This document shows, piece after piece, positions 1-12,132 of a stretch of 64,000 nt of DNA. The DNA is from Paraburkholderia hiiakae (GTDB taxonomy: Bacteria > Pseudomonadota > Gammaproteobacteria > Burkholderiales > Burkholderiaceae). The stretch lies in NCBI RefSeq assembly GCF_904848665.1, contig NZ_CAJHCQ010000003.1:310001-374000 (forward strand), given 5' to 3'. The position numbers were made by a program, and so were the translations under genes. The notes beneath the pieces are model-generated. The model did no database searches, was not told the DNA's origin, and saw nothing but the letters and a program-made list of their open reading frames with translations. Positions within the stretch are counted from its first letter, which is position 1. Every line of letters begins with the position of its first letter.

Positions 1-1
1 C

Positions 2-748
2 GAGCACCTGCTCGACCGCAAGCCGGGCCAGCTCTCGGGCGGCCAGCGCCAGCGCGTGGCCATGGGCCGTGCGCTTGCGCGCGATCCGGTGATGTTCCTG
101 TTCGACGAGCCGCTCTCGAACCTCGATGCAAAGCTGCGTATCGAAATGCGCTCGGAAATCAAGCTGCTGCATCAGCGCGTGGGCACGACCATCGTCTACG
201 TGACGCACGACCAGATCGAAGCGATGACGCTCGGCGACCGCATCGCGGTCATGAAGGACGGCATCGTGCAGCAGTTCGGCGCACCGCAGGAGATTTACGA
301 CTCGCCGTCGAACCTCTTCGTGGCGGGCTTCATTGGCGCGCCGCCCATGAACTTCATCAACGGCAAGCTGGTCGAGCAGGGCTCGGGTATTGGCATCGAA
401 CTGGACACGGGTGTGGCGCGCAATGTGCTGAACCTGCCGTTCGAAGCGAACAAACTGCGCGGCCAGATCGGCCAGGAAGTGGTGCTGGGCCTGCGCCCGG
501 AGCGCATCACCGACGCGCGGAGTTCGCACGACGGCCATGGCCACGAACTGCAGCGCCATTCGGTGAAGGTCGACGTGATCGAGCCGACCGGTCCGGACAC
601 GCTCGTGTTCGCGCAGGTCAACGGCAAGCGCATCGTGAGCCGCGTGCACCCGGGCGCGAACCCACAGCCGCTCAACAACATGGATCTGCTGTTCGACGTT
701 TCGAAGGCCGTGCTGTTCGATCCGAAGACGGAAGAGCGCCTCGCCTGA
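2..748 (+). CDS. ugpC: ABC transporter ATP-binding protein, UgpC/MalK type (5' end missing)
   Basis: C-terminal part of an importer ATPase that powers uptake of a sugar or glycerol-3-phosphate-type solute through an inner-membrane permease pair. The open frame runs in from the left edge. The ABC signature [10 protein letters not shown] is visible at its start, followed by Walker B ([16 protein letters not shown]), the switch histidine ([15 protein letters not shown]) and a TOBE-like C-terminal beta domain (about the last 110 residues) typical of the CUT1 subfamily. The Walker A motif lies outside the window. UgpC is the likeliest name for this type in Burkholderia, but MalK-like proteins are hard to separate by eye. 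A strong hairpin terminator follows the stop codon, so this is probably the last gene of its operon. Confidence 0.8.
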   Translation, partial: EHLLDRKPGQLSGGQRQRVAMGRALARDPVMFLFDEPLSNLDAKLRIEMRSEIKLLHQRVGTTIVYVTHDQIEAMTLGDRIAVMKDGIVQQFGAPQEIYDSPSNLFVAGFIGAPPMNFINGKLVEQGSGIGIELDTGVARNVLNLPFEANKLRGQIGQEVVLGLRPERITDARSSHDGHGHELQRHSVKVDVIEPTGPDTLVFAQVNGKRIVSRVHPGANPQPLNNMDLLFDVSKAVLFDPKTEERLA

Positions 749-778
749 TCTTCGTTCGCCCGGTGTGCCGGGCGCGAT

Positions 779-820
779 AAAAAACCCCGTTGGCTGCGTA
801 ACCAGCAACGGGGTTTTTTC
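779..820 (+). terminator. Rho-independent terminator after the ABC ATPase gene
   Basis: An inverted repeat (AACCCCGTTG with CAACGGGGTT) flanks a short loop and is followed by six T. It lies about 30 bases after the stop codon. A-rich sequence on the left arm means it could also stop the leftward smr gene. Confidence 0.85.
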
Positions 821-847
821 ATATCGACACGCCGATGATGGGTTCGG

Positions 848-1624
848 TCATGGCACGTGATGATGATGCTGTCCGTGCCCGACCGGATGCGGCTGTAACA
901 GCACGAGCACCGCACCCGCGCCACCGTCGTGCGGCCGCGCCTGGCAGAACGCGATCACTTCTTCTTTCTGCACGAGCCACGCGCGCACCTTGCCCTTGAG
1001 CACCGGCTCCTTGCCGACGGAGCCGAGGCCCTTGCCGTGGATCACGCGCACGCAGCGCAGCCCGCGCTTGCCCGCTTCGCGGATGAAATTTTGCAGTGCC
1101 TCGCGCGCTTCTTCGCGGCGCATGCCGTGCAGGTCTAGCTGCGCCTGCACGATCCACGTGCCGCGCCGCAGCTTCTTGACGACTTCCTCGGTCACGCCGG
1201 GGCGGTGGTAGTACAGCGAGTCGTCGGTGTCGAGAAGTGCTTCCGGGTCGAATTCGTCGGAGATCGCTTCGTGCAGCACGGCCTGCTCGTCGAGGCGCGT
1301 TTGCAGCGGCAGCGGCACGGGGGCTTCGCGACGCGGCTGCGCGCGCGTCGGCTGCTTGAGCGGCGCGACCTGGCCGATCTCGCGGCGAAAGAGGTCGCTG
1401 TCGACGGCGGCTTCGACGCGCGCCGCTTGCGCAGCCACGCGTTCGCGCTCACGCTGGCGGGTTTGCACCTTGAGGGCGTCGCGCAGGCTGCCGAGGCCGG
1501 CGAAGCCAGAAGCCGTCTTGCCGGGCGCGGCTTCGTCTGTCGCGGGAAGAGGCGTGGGCGCCGGAGCTGGGCGCGCGGAGGCGGGGCGCTTGGGCTCGCC
1601 CGGATGGGGCACGTTCTTGGGCAT
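848..1624 (-). CDS. Smr-domain protein (MutS2-type C-terminal nuclease domain)
   Basis: A 258-residue protein with a low-complexity Pro/Ala-rich N-terminal half and a C-terminal Smr domain (about residues 155-240). The domain motifs LDLHGM and RVIHGKGLGS are clear. The HGKG loop and the LDLHG strand are hallmarks of Smr nickase-type domains found alone or at the end of MutS2. The tail is His-rich (HPVGHGQHHHH), an oddity that may bind metal. It stands alone, facing the upstream ABC gene and in the same direction as trxB about 200 bases away. A role in nucleic-acid cleavage or RNA quality control is known for the family. The substrate here is unknown. Confidence 0.85.
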   Translation of the reverse strand: MPKNVPHPGEPKRPASARPAPAPTPLPATDEAAPGKTASGFAGLGSLRDALKVQTRQRERERVAAQAARVEAAVDSDLFRREIGQVAPLKQPTRAQPRREAPVPLPLQTRLDEQAVLHEAISDEFDPEALLDTDDSLYYHRPGVTEEVVKKLRRGTWIVQAQLDLHGMRREEAREALQNFIREAGKRGLRCVRVIHGKGLGSVGKEPVLKGKVRAWLVQKEEVIAFCQARPHDGGAGAVLVLLQPHPVGHGQHHHHVP

Positions 1625-1824
1625 GGCGAAAGACGCTGGGTAAATCTGTTGGGTAAATCATGGGCGGCGCACGAACCGCCGCAAAAGCAAAGGGCCGCCG
1701 GCTGGCTGCCCGCGGCCCTCGTTGCCGGCGCGCCGCCGGGCTTTAGACCGCCATTTTAGCGGCGCGGCGCCCCGCGTATTTGCGGTCGCCCGATCGAAGG
1801 CCAGGGCGGCACAGCTCGCTGGCT

Positions 1825-3222
<1,398 letters not shown>

Positions 3223-5544
3223 ATGGCCAAAGCTCCCTTTTCCGCGCAGGCGCAGGCATTGCCTCACCGCATGTCGCGCCTTTTCACCGAAATTCGCTGG
3301 ATCCTGCAGGTCGCGCTAGGCGTGTTCCTGCTGATGGCGCTTATCAGCTACAGCCGCCACGACCCGAGCTGGACGCACGCGGCCCAGGTCGACCACATCT
3401 CGAACTGGGCGGGGCGCGTAGGCGCGCGCGTCTCGGACATCCTGCTGCTTCTGTTCGGGCTTTCCGCCTACTGGTGGATCGTGCTGCTCGGGCGCCTCAT
3501 CTCGGCGAACTACCAGCGCATCACCCGCAACGAGGCGATTACCGACGATGACGACGACAAACCGCGCGACATCAGCTGGGTCGCCGAAGCCTTGTCGTTC
3601 GTGCTCGTCATGCTGTCGAGCTGCGGCATCGAAGCGCTGCGCATGTGGTCGCTCAAGGTGCAACTGCCTCAGGCGCCCGGCGGCGTGGTGGGCGGGGCGG
3701 TTGCGCGCGGAATTTCGCACGCACTCGGCTTCACGGGAGGCACGCTCGCGCTTTTGCTCGGGCTTGCGATCGGTCTTTCGCTCTATTTCCGCTTCTCGTG
3801 GCTTTCGGTTGCCGAAAAAGTCGGCGAATACATCATCAACGCCGTGACCATGGCCAAACTGCGCCGCGAGGCGGGCCGCGACCGCAAGCTCGGCGAAGCG
3901 GCGGCCGTGAAGCGCGAGGGCAAGGTCGAGCGCGGCCGCGTGAAGATCGAGGAGCACGAGCCGGTCACGATCGTGCCGCCAGTGGTCACGCCGCAGCGCT
4001 CCGAGCGCGTGGAAAAAGAGCGCCAGGTGCCGCTCTTCACGGACCTGCCGGGCGATTCCACGCTGCCGGCGATCTCGCTGCTCGACCCGGCCTCGGCCAC
4101 CCAGGAAACCGTCTCCGACGACACGCTCGAATTCACCTCGCGCTTGATCGAGAAGAAGCTCAAGGACTTTGGCGTGGACGTGGCCGTGGTGGCCGCATAT
4201 CCGGGACCGGTTGTCACGCGCTACGAGATCGAGCCGGCCACGGGCGTGAAGGGCAGCCAGATCGTGAACCTCGCGAAGGACCTTGCACGTTCGCTCTCGC
4301 TCGTCTCGATCCGCGTGGTGGAAACGATTCCGGGCAAGAATTTCATGGCGCTGGAACTGCCGAACCAGCGCCGCCAGACCGTGCGCCTTTCCGAGATTCT
4401 CGGCTCGGCGGTTTATTCGGACGCGCCTTCGGCGCTCACCATGGGCCTTGGCAAGGACATCGGCGGCAAGCCGGTTTGCGCCGATCTCGCGAAGATGCCC
4501 CACCTGCTCGTGGCTGGCACGACCGGCTCGGGCAAGTCGGTGGGGATCAACGCGATGATCCTCTCGCTGCTGTACAAGGCGAGCGCCGAGCAGGTCCGCA
4601 TGATCCTGATCGACCCGAAGATGCTCGAAATGAGCGTCTACGAGGGCATTCCGCATCTGCTCTGCCCGGTCGTGACCGACATGCGCCAGGCCGGCAACGC
4701 GCTGAACTGGACCGTGGCCGAGATGGAGCGCCGCTACAAGCTCATGAGCAAGCTGGGTGTGCGCAATCTCGCGGGCTACAACAACAAGATCGAAGAGGCG
4801 AACAAGCGCGAGGAGAAGATCCCGAACCCGTTCAGCCTCACGCCGGACGATCCGGAGCCGTGCCAGAAGCTGCCGCATATCGTGGTCGTGATTGACGAAC
4901 TCGCCGACCTCATGATGGTGGTCGGCAAGAAGGTCGAAGAGCTGATCGCGCGTATCGCGCAAAAGGCGCGCGCGGCGGGTATTCACCTGATTCTCGCTAC
5001 GCAGCGGCCTTCGGTGGACGTCATTACGGGCCTCATCAAGGCCAACGTGCCCACGCGTATGGCGTTTCAGGTGTCCTCGAAGATCGACTCGCGCACGATT
5101 CTCGACCAGATGGGCGCCGAGTCGCTGCTCGGCATGGGCGACATGCTCTACCTGCCGCCGGGCTCGGGCCTGCCCGTGCGTGTGCACGGCGCTTTCGTCG
5201 CCGACGACGAGGTGCACCGCGTCGTCGAGAAGCTCAAGGAGCAGGGCGAGCCGAACTATATCGAGGGCATTCTCGAAGGCGGAGTGGGAGGCGAGGGCGA
5301 CGAGGGCACGGCTGCGGGAACCAGCGGCACCGGCGACGAGTCCGATCCGCTGTACGATCAGGCCGTCGAAGTGGTCATCAAGAATCGCCGTGCGTCGATT
5401 TCGCTCGTGCAGCGGCACTTGCGCATTGGCTACAACCGGGCGGCGCGGCTGCTCGAACAGATGGAGCAGTCCGGGCTCGTTTCGGCGATGTCGTCCAGTG
5501 GCAACCGCGAGATCCTCGTGCCCAACCGCGGCGACGCCGAATAG
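3223..5544 (+). CDS. ftsK: DNA translocase FtsK
   Basis: Membrane-anchored DNA pump of the divisome that moves chromosome ends to allow dimer resolution by XerCD at dif. I place the start at 3223 (MAKAPF), giving 773 residues, because an AGGA lies 6 bases upstream and the frame further upstream looks non-coding. Hydrophobic segments occupy roughly residues 25-205, followed by a charged linker. The motor follows, with Walker A ([10 protein letters not shown]) near residue 430 and a Walker B region ([12 protein letters not shown]). The DNA-sequence-reading gamma winged-helix domain covers about the last 65 residues. The linker is short relative to E. coli FtsK, as in other short-linker family members. 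lolA follows 85 bases downstream. Confidence 0.97.
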   Translation: MAKAPFSAQAQALPHRMSRLFTEIRWILQVALGVFLLMALISYSRHDPSWTHAAQVDHISNWAGRVGARVSDILLLLFGLSAYWWIVLLGRLISANYQRITRNEAITDDDDDKPRDISWVAEALSFVLVMLSSCGIEALRMWSLKVQLPQAPGGVVGGAVARGISHALGFTGGTLALLLGLAIGLSLYFRFSWLSVAEKVGEYIINAVTMAKLRREAGRDRKLGEAAAVKREGKVERGRVKIEEHEPVTIVPPVVTPQRSERVEKERQVPLFTDLPGDSTLPAISLLDPASATQETVSDDTLEFTSRLIEKKLKDFGVDVAVVAAYPGPVVTRYEIEPATGVKGSQIVNLAKDLARSLSLVSIRVVETIPGKNFMALELPNQRRQTVRLSEILGSAVYSDAPSALTMGLGKDIGGKPVCADLAKMPHLLVAGTTGSGKSVGINAMILSLLYKASAEQVRMILIDPKMLEMSVYEGIPHLLCPVVTDMRQAGNALNWTVAEMERRYKLMSKLGVRNLAGYNNKIEEANKREEKIPNPFSLTPDDPEPCQKLPHIVVVIDELADLMMVVGKKVEELIARIAQKARAAGIHLILATQRPSVDVITGLIKANVPTRMAFQVSSKIDSRTILDQMGAESLLGMGDMLYLPPGSGLPVRVHGAFVADDEVHRVVEKLKEQGEPNYIEGILEGGVGGEGDEGTAAGTSGTGDESDPLYDQAVEVVIKNRRASISLVQRHLRIGYNRAARLLEQMEQSGLVSAMSSSGNREILVPNRGDAE

Positions 5545-5629
5545 GCCGCGCCTGGCCGCCGGTCTGGCGGCCTCTCTGGCCTTGTGCGGCAATCCGGCGG
5601 CCAAAGACATACCTCTTGGAGAACGATAG

Positions 5630-6349
5630 ATGCAGTATCCGGCTGGACTTCCGACCCGCTTTGCGCGCACCGCGCGCCGCGCGCTTTTCCTCGCGGCTTT
5701 TGCCACACTTGGCGCGTCGGTCCTGATGGTGTCGCAGGCATATGCGAGCGGCACCGATCAACTGAAACAGTTCGTCTCGCAGGTCCATTCCGCGCGCGGC
5801 AACTTCGTGCAGCGCGAACTGAAGGCGCCGTCGGGTGCGAAGAACGCCAGCGACGCCATTGCCACGGCCACGCTGAACGCCAAGACCTCGAGCGGCACAT
5901 TCGTGTTCGCGCGTCCTGGCAAGTTCATCTGGTCGTACGAGAAGCCGTATCAACAGTTGCTGCAATCGGACGGCGACAATCTCTACGTCTACGACAAGGA
6001 CCTGAACCAGGTGACCGAGCGCAAGCTTGGCGGCGCGCTCGGCGCGAGCCCGGCGGCGATCCTGTTCGGTAGCAACGATCTCGACAAGAACTTCACGCTC
6101 TCGGATGCGGGCGTGAAGAACGGCATCGACTGGCTGGAGCTGATTCCGAAGTCGAAGGACACCCAGTTCAAGAGCGTGGGCATCGGCTTTCGCGACGGCA
6201 ACCTCGAAGCCATGGAACTGCACGACGTGTTCGGCAACGTGACGCTGCTCACGTTCTCCAACATCGAAAAGAACCCGTCACTGCCGGCTTCGACCTTCAA
6301 GTTCGTGCGGCCTCAGGGCGCCGATCTGATCACGGGCGGCTCGAACTAA
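5630..6349 (+). CDS. lolA: Outer-membrane lipoprotein carrier protein LolA
   Basis: Periplasmic chaperone that takes mature lipoproteins from the LolCDE transporter and hands them to LolB at the outer membrane. The 239-residue product starts with a long Arg-rich signal peptide. Cleavage is likely after AYA near residue 39. The mature part shows the family features [26 protein letters not shown] and the repeated beta-strand pattern, ending with [16 protein letters not shown] lies 8 bases before the start. It is the usual neighbour of ftsK. A strong terminator follows, so the unit probably ends here. Confidence 0.95.
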   Translation: MQYPAGLPTRFARTARRALFLAAFATLGASVLMVSQAYASGTDQLKQFVSQVHSARGNFVQRELKAPSGAKNASDAIATATLNAKTSSGTFVFARPGKFIWSYEKPYQQLLQSDGDNLYVYDKDLNQVTERKLGGALGASPAAILFGSNDLDKNFTLSDAGVKNGIDWLELIPKSKDTQFKSVGIGFRDGNLEAMELHDVFGNVTLLTFSNIEKNPSLPASTFKFVRPQGADLITGGSN

Positions 6350-6374
6350 CGCGCCTCACGCTTCGCGCCACGTG

Positions 6375-6408
6375 AAAACGGGCGGCTCCTTGCGGGCCGC
6401 CCGTTTTT
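6375..6408 (+). terminator. Rho-independent terminator after lolA
   Basis: Stem AAAACGGGCGGC with GCCGCCCGTTTTT, loop of nine bases. The A-run before and T-run after suggest it may act in both directions, also serving the leftward MBL gene. Confidence 0.9.
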
Positions 6409-6427
6409 GTTTGTGTCCGCCAGCCAA

Positions 6428-7498
6428 TCAGGCGGCGAACCGGATCACCCCGTCCGCGGCGGTCGTGCGCGTGACCTTGCCTGCGAGCCACAGCAGGTTC
6501 AGGTGCGCGAGCGCTTCGCCCATTGCGAAAGTCATCTGGTGGATGTCGAGCTCGCGCTTGAACATCATCGGCACGATGTCGGCGGCGCTTTGCGGCACTC
6601 GCTCGCACGCTTCCATCACTTCGGCAAGACGCGCGTCATGGTGTGCCCGCAGCTGCGCGATACGCGTGCGCACACCCCGGAACGGCTTGCCGTGCGAGGG
6701 CAGCACGAGTGTGTTCTCCGGCAGCGTTTCGTAGCGGCCGAGCGATTCCAGGTACAGGCCGAGCGGATTGCCTTCCGGCTCCATGTCGAACACGGAGACA
6801 TTGGTCGAGATGCGCGGCAGCACCATGTCGCCGGAGATCAGCACGCCGGTTTCCTCGCAAAACAGCGCGCAATGCTCGGGCGAATGGCCGTAGCCCGTGA
6901 TGACGCGCCAGTCGCGCCCGCCGATCGTCACCGTATCGGCTTCGCGCAGGCGACGGTACTGCGTGGGCAGCGTCGGGACGAGGCTGCCGTAATAGCCGCG
7001 GCGGTTGCGCAGCTTGTCGAGCGACGCTTCGTCCGTGAGGCCGTGGCGCGCGAAATGACGCGCCGCGCCGTCGCCGCCCGCGTTCGAGCCGTCGCCGGCG
7101 GCCATCACGCGTGCCTGCATGTATTCGCCGAGCGTGGTCCACAGGCGCACGTCCCAGCGTGCTTTGTCGCCGCCTGCGCAGATCCAGTGAGCGAGGCCGA
7201 TATGGTCGGGATGGCAGTGCGTGACGAGCACGCGCAGCACCGGCAGCCCTTCCAGTTGGTTCTCGAACACAGCTTCCCAGCGGGCCTTGATGGTGTCATT
7301 GGTGATGCCGCAGTCCACCACGGTCCAGCCTTGCTGGCCGTCGATCTCGTCGCGCAGCAGCCAGAGGTTGATGTGGTCGAGCGCGAACGGCAGCGGCATG
7401 CGCAGCCATTTCACGCCCGGCGCGACATCGAAGGCGAGGCCGGGCTCCGGCAGGGTGTCGGCGTAGGGATAGTCGAGCTGGTGTTCGAGGGCGTTCAT
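6428..7498 (-). CDS. MBL-fold metallo-hydrolase
   Basis: A 356-residue metallo-beta-lactamase-fold hydrolase. The zinc motif THCHPDHIG lies at residues 93-101 (H-x-H-x-D-H). A conserved upstream aspartate is seen in VVDCGI, and further ligands are likely in GYGHSPEHC and in GDMVLPRIS (Asp). The C-terminal part carries the helical region (GKVTRTTAADGVIRF) seen in lactamase-B proteins with a C-terminal winged-helix-like domain. The substrate cannot be read from sequence. Family relatives include glyoxalase II-like thioesterases. It stands alone, converging on lolA. An array of palindromic repeats lies just upstream of its start. Confidence 0.88.
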   Translation of the reverse strand: MNALEHQLDYPYADTLPEPGLAFDVAPGVKWLRMPLPFALDHINLWLLRDEIDGQQGWTVVDCGITNDTIKARWEAVFENQLEGLPVLRVLVTHCHPDHIGLAHWICAGGDKARWDVRLWTTLGEYMQARVMAAGDGSNAGGDGAARHFARHGLTDEASLDKLRNRRGYYGSLVPTLPTQYRRLREADTVTIGGRDWRVITGYGHSPEHCALFCEETGVLISGDMVLPRISTNVSVFDMEPEGNPLGLYLESLGRYETLPENTLVLPSHGKPFRGVRTRIAQLRAHHDARLAEVMEACERVPQSAADIVPMMFKRELDIHQMTFAMGEALAHLNLLWLAGKVTRTTAADGVIRFAA

Positions 7499-7520
7499 TG
7501 GGGGTGTCTTCTCCTGTCGA

Positions 7521-7648
7521 CCAGAGTTAGCGCTTCAGCGCTTACTCTGGTCCCATGCAAGGCGGTCGGCCGGAGTGAGTGCTTCAGCGCTTACTCCGGT
7601 CCCATGCGAGGCGGTCGGCTGGAGTTAGTCCTTTACCACTGACTCCGG
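7521..7648. repeat. Three palindromic repeat units, exact 49-bp period
   Basis: Three 30-bp units start at 7521, 7570 and 7619. Each is a self-complementary element: unit 1 has CCAGAGT and ACTCTGG arms around an inner AGCGCTTCAGCGCT palindrome. They are joined by 19-bp linkers of nearly the same sequence (TCCCATGCNAGGCGGTCGG). Unit 3 has lost the inner palindrome but keeps the outer arms. The form matches REP-like intergenic elements, not a CRISPR. It lies between the MBL gene and the divergent MerR gene. Confidence 0.85.
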
Positions 7649-7702
7649 CCCCATGCAAAGCTTGTCTCATGCATCGTCGTCGCCGGTTGCGCAATCGCGT
7701 AC

Positions 7703-7718
7703 TTGACGATAACGTAAA
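7703..7718. promoter_or_regulatory. Probable operator for the LiuR-like MerR regulator
   Basis: TTGACGATAACGTAAA is a 16-bp imperfect palindrome with two mismatched pairs, 67 bases before the regulator's start. MerR proteins bind such dyads between -35 and -10. The TTGACG may double as the -35 box. The palindrome is seen directly. The binding protein is inferred. Confidence 0.55.
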
Positions 7719-7784
7719 CGTCGATTCTATCGTCCCTTGCGCTGTCGTGCAGACAACAGCCGGACCAGCCGCCTTCCGCACATC

Positions 7785-8216
7785 ATGACGACCCAGTACA
7801 CGATTACCGAACTTGCCCGGGAATTCGACGTAACGCCGCGCGCGATCCGCTTCTACGAAGACCAGGGCCTCCTTGCGCCGAGCCGCGAAGGCGCGGGGGG
7901 CTTGAAGCGCGTCTTTTCGGGGCGCGATCGCACGCGACTCAAGCTGACGCTGCGTGGCAAGCGGCTCGGCTTCACGCTTTCGGAGATCCGCACGCTGCTC
8001 GACCTCTACGAATCGCCGACCGACACGCTCCCGCAGCTCCAGGCGTTCCTCGACACGGTGATGCACCACCGCGAGATACTCGAGCGCCAGCGAGCGGACC
8101 TCGACGCGACGCTCGAAGACCTCGCTCAGTACGAGACGCAGGCGCGCGCGCTGCTCGAGCGCAATGCGGCGCACGAGAGCGCGGCGCACGAAAGCGACGC
8201 CCCCGCGAAAACCTGA
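7785..8216 (+). CDS. liuR: MerR-family transcriptional regulator, LiuR-like
   Basis: 143-residue regulator. The N-terminal MerR helix-turn-helix ([24 protein letters not shown]) is at residues 4-27, then the wing and a long dimerisation helix. The tail is Ala/His/Glu-rich. The start at 7785 is chosen over upstream alternatives because it places the HTH at the N-terminus. LiuR controls leucine/isovalerate (liu/ivd) catabolism in proteobacteria, and this protein's HTH has that look, with a thiolase gene nearby. The liu structural genes themselves are not in the window. It is followed after 31 bases by aceK, which suggests co-transcription. Family certain, name tentative. Confidence 0.75.
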   Translation: MTTQYTITELAREFDVTPRAIRFYEDQGLLAPSREGAGGLKRVFSGRDRTRLKLTLRGKRLGFTLSEIRTLLDLYESPTDTLPQLQAFLDTVMHHREILERQRADLDATLEDLAQYETQARALLERNAAHESAAHESDAPAKT

Positions 8217-8247
8217 CTCTCTCGCTTGCGAAACGGGCATGGCCGCC

Positions 8248-10050
8248 ATGAAACACTTCCCGAAACTGCTCTCTTCGCAGATCGGCTTCGATGTCGCGCA
8301 AACCATGCTCGACGGCTTCAACCGTCACTACCACAACTTCTGCGACGCGGCCGTGAGGGCGCGGACGTTCTTCGAAGCCGCTGACTGGCGCGCGCTGCAG
8401 CAGCTCGCGCGCGAGCGCATCGCTTCCTATGACGATTGCGTGAAGGAGTGCGTGGTCGCGCTCGAAGACGAATACGGCGCCGAGAGCATCGACGACGAAG
8501 TCTGGCAGCAGATCAAACTGCACTACATTGGTCTGCTCACGACGCACCGGCAGCCCGAATGCGCGGAGACGTTCTTCAATTCCGTGTGCTGCAAGATCCT
8601 GCACCGCTCGTACTTCAACAACGATTTCATCTTCGTGCGGCCCGCCATCTCGACGGAATACATCGAGAACGACGAACCGGCCGCGAAGCCCACCTACCGT
8701 GCGTACTATCCGGGCAAGGACGGCCTCGCGGCGACGCTCGAGCGCATCGTCACGAACTTCCAGCTGGAGACGCCGTTCGAAGACCTCGGGCGCGACGTCG
8801 AGTGCATCGTGCAGGCGATGCTCGACACCTTCGGCGTGGTCGAGCCCAAGCCGAACTTCCAGATTCACGTGCTTTCGTCGCTGTTTTTCCGGCATAAAGG
8901 CGCGTATATCGTCGGGCGTATCATCAACGGCGATCTGCTTGCGCCGTTCGTCGTGCCGGTGCGTCATGTGGAGGAGGGCAAGCTCGCGTTGGACACCGTG
9001 CTGCTGCGCCTTGAACAACTGCTCATCCTCTTCAGCTTTTCGCACTCGTATTTTCTGGTGGACATGGAAGTGCCGTCGGCCTATGTGGAGTTTCTGCGCA
9101 CCATCATGCCGCGCAAGGCCAAGGGCGAGATCTACACGTCGATCGGGTTGCAGAAGCAGGGCAAGAACCTGTTCTATCGCGACTTGCTGCACCACCTCTC
9201 GCATTCGAGCGACCCGTTCATCATCGCGCCCGGCATACGCGGCATGGTGATGATCGTGTTCACGCTGCCCTCGTATCCGTACGTGTTCAAGGTCATCAAG
9301 GACAGCTTTCCCGCGCCGAAGGAGACCACACGCGAGCAGGTGGTGCAGAAGTATCAGCTCGTGAAGCGTCATGACCGCCTCGGGCGGCTTGCCGACACGC
9401 TCGAATATTCAAGCGTTGCGCTGCCCATTGCGCGGCTCGACGAAGCGCTCGTGCGCGAACTGGAAACGCTTGCGCCGTCGATGATCGAGTACGAGGGCGA
9501 CAACCTCGTGATCCGCCATGTCTACATCGAGCGGCGCATGGTGCCGCTCAATCTCTATCTGCAGAACGGCAGCGACGCCGAAGTCGAACACGGCATTCGC
9601 GAATACGGCAATGCGATTAAAGACCTGCTGCGCGCGAATATCTTCCCGGGCGACATGCTCTATAAGAATTTCGGCGTGACGCGCAACGGCCGCGTGGTGT
9701 TCTACGACTACGACGAGATCGAATATCTCACCGATTGCAACGTGCGCGCCGTGCCAGCGCCGCGTAATGAGGAAGACGAACTATCGGGCGAGCCATGGTA
9801 CCCGGTCGGCCCGCGCGACATCTTTCCGCAGACGTACGGCACCTTCCTGCTCGGCGATCCGCGCGTGAAGCGCGCATTTCTCGCGCATCACGCGGACTTC
9901 TTCGAGCCCGCGCTCTGGCAGGAGAGCCGCGCGAGGCTCATCGCGGGCGAGGTGCCTGACTGTTTTCCCTACGACGCATCGATACGCTTCAGCGTGCGTT
10001 ACCCCGAACGTTTCGCGCGTGAAGATGCGCCGGCTGTGCGCGTCGCTTGA
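8248..10050 (+). CDS. aceK: Isocitrate dehydrogenase kinase/phosphatase
   Basis: Bifunctional enzyme that phosphorylates and dephosphorylates isocitrate dehydrogenase, switching carbon between the TCA cycle and the glyoxylate shunt. About 600 residues from the start at 8248 ([14 protein letters not shown]). An in-frame ATG three codons upstream is equally possible, as neither has a clear Shine-Dalgarno. Long conserved blocks are visible: a Trp-Gln-Gln-Ile-Lys stretch around [19 protein letters not shown], then [19 protein letters not shown] and the C-terminal kinase-fold part with [10 protein letters not shown]. No aceA or aceB lies nearby, unlike the enterobacterial aceBAK operon. Linkage to a MerR regulator and a thiolase suggests control with branched-chain or acyl-CoA catabolism. 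Confidence 0.95.
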   Translation: MKHFPKLLSSQIGFDVAQTMLDGFNRHYHNFCDAAVRARTFFEAADWRALQQLARERIASYDDCVKECVVALEDEYGAESIDDEVWQQIKLHYIGLLTTHRQPECAETFFNSVCCKILHRSYFNNDFIFVRPAISTEYIENDEPAAKPTYRAYYPGKDGLAATLERIVTNFQLETPFEDLGRDVECIVQAMLDTFGVVEPKPNFQIHVLSSLFFRHKGAYIVGRIINGDLLAPFVVPVRHVEEGKLALDTVLLRLEQLLILFSFSHSYFLVDMEVPSAYVEFLRTIMPRKAKGEIYTSIGLQKQGKNLFYRDLLHHLSHSSDPFIIAPGIRGMVMIVFTLPSYPYVFKVIKDSFPAPKETTREQVVQKYQLVKRHDRLGRLADTLEYSSVALPIARLDEALVRELETLAPSMIEYEGDNLVIRHVYIERRMVPLNLYLQNGSDAEVEHGIREYGNAIKDLLRANIFPGDMLYKNFGVTRNGRVVFYDYDEIEYLTDCNVRAVPAPRNEEDELSGEPWYPVGPRDIFPQTYGTFLLGDPRVKRAFLAHHADFFEPALWQESRARLIAGEVPDCFPYDASIRFSVRYPERFAREDAPAVRVA

Positions 10051-10115
10051 GCGCGCAGCGAACAGGTCGAACGGATTCAAGCCGGATTCAAACGGATTCA
10101 TCAAGGAGCAGAAAC

Positions 10116-11312
10116 ATGAGTGAGACGCAAAAGCAGGACGCCATCGTGATCGTTTCGGCGGCGCGCACACCGATGGCGGGTTTTCAGGGCGATTTCGCGT
10201 CGCTCACCGCGCCGCAGCTTGGCGCGGCAGCGATCGCGGCGGCCGTCGAGCGCGCCGGTTTGAAGCCCGAACAGGTCGACGAGGTTGTGATGGGCTGCGT
10301 GCTGCCCGCAGGGCAGGGCCAGGCGCCCGCGCGCCAGGCGGCGCTCGGCGCGGGGCTCCCGCTTGCCGCGGGTGCGACGACCGTCAACAAGATGTGCGGC
10401 TCGGGCATGCGCGCGGCGATGTTCGCGCATGACATGCTGCTGGCGGGCTCGGCCGACGTGATCGTCGCGGGCGGCATGGAGAGCATGTCGAACGCACCTT
10501 ACCTGTTGCCGAAGGCGCGCGCCGGCATGCGCATGGGCCACGGCCAGGTGCTCGACCACATGTTCCTCGACGGCCTCGAAGACGCCTATGACAAGGGCCG
10601 CCTGATGGGCACGTTCGCGGAAGAATGCGCGGGCGAGTTCGACTTTTCGCGCGAGCGCCAGGACGCGTTCGCGATCGAGTCGCTCAATCGCGCGAAACGT
10701 GCGAACGAGGACGGTTCGTTCGCGTGGGAGATCGCGCCGGTGAAGGTGGCCTCGCGCGCGGGTGAGACGACCATCGATCGCGACGAGCAGCCGTTCAAGG
10801 CCAACCTCGACAAGATCCCGACGCTCAAGCCCGCGTTCAGCAAGACGGGCACGGTGACGGCGGCGAACTCGTCGTCGATCTCGGACGGCGCAGCGGCGCT
10901 CGTGATGATGCGCGAATCGACCGCGAAGCAACTCGGCCTCACGCCGCTCGCACGCGTGACTGGCCATTCCACCTTCGCGCAAGCGCCCGCGAAGTTCACG
11001 ACCGCCCCGGTGGGCGCGATCAAGAAGCTGTTCGAGAAGACCGGCTGGAACGCGAGCGACGTCGATCTCTACGAGATCAACGAGGCCTTTGCCGTGGTCA
11101 CGATGGCCGCGATGAAGGAGCACGATCTGCCGCACGAGAAGGTCAACGTGAACGGCGGTGCGTGTGCGCTCGGTCACCCGATCGGCGCTTCGGGCGCGCG
11201 CATTCTCGTAACGCTGATCGGCGCGTTGCGCGCGCGCGGCGGCAAACGCGGCGTGGCGACGCTGTGCATCGGCGGCGGAGAAGCCACGGCGATGGGTATC
11301 GAACTGCTGTAG
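10116..11312 (+). CDS. Acetyl-CoA C-acetyltransferase (thiolase)
   Basis: 398-residue thiolase that condenses or cleaves acetoacetyl-CoA-type substrates. The acylated cysteine is C94 in NKMCGSGMRA. The catalytic histidine is H354 in ALGHPIGASG, the second cysteine C384 in LCIGGGEA, and NEAFA is present. All catalytic residues are intact. The start at 10116 has AAGGAG seven bases upstream. It lies 65 bases after aceK on the same strand. Its exact role (acetoacetate use, leucine breakdown or PHB supply) cannot be settled from sequence alone. The LiuR-like gene upstream favours a catabolic role. Confidence 0.93.
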   Translation: MSETQKQDAIVIVSAARTPMAGFQGDFASLTAPQLGAAAIAAAVERAGLKPEQVDEVVMGCVLPAGQGQAPARQAALGAGLPLAAGATTVNKMCGSGMRAAMFAHDMLLAGSADVIVAGGMESMSNAPYLLPKARAGMRMGHGQVLDHMFLDGLEDAYDKGRLMGTFAEECAGEFDFSRERQDAFAIESLNRAKRANEDGSFAWEIAPVKVASRAGETTIDRDEQPFKANLDKIPTLKPAFSKTGTVTAANSSSISDGAAALVMMRESTAKQLGLTPLARVTGHSTFAQAPAKFTTAPVGAIKKLFEKTGWNASDVDLYEINEAFAVVTMAAMKEHDLPHEKVNVNGGACALGHPIGASGARILVTLIGALRARGGKRGVATLCIGGGEATAMGIELL

Positions 11313-11400
11313 GCTAGCGCCAGAAGAAGCGCGCCGCGTTTGAAGCGAGGAGGGCGGCGCGCTGCAGCGATTTCAATACACGGACAGACGAGGTGGCGAG

Positions 11401-12078
<678 letters not shown>

Positions 12079-12132
12079 GGCGCCGCTCGTCTGCGCTACG
12101 CTTGCGGGCTCTCGCAACGGAAGCCCTGACTC

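Noticed and set aside
3316..5754. 812-codon open frame opposite ftsK
   Set aside because: It is a mirror frame caused by high GC and FtsK codon bias. It is Arg/His/Ala-rich, has no family motif and no ribosome site.
7521..7648. CRISPR-like array
   Set aside because: The linkers between repeat units are nearly the same, not unique spacers, there are only three units, and no cas genes are present.
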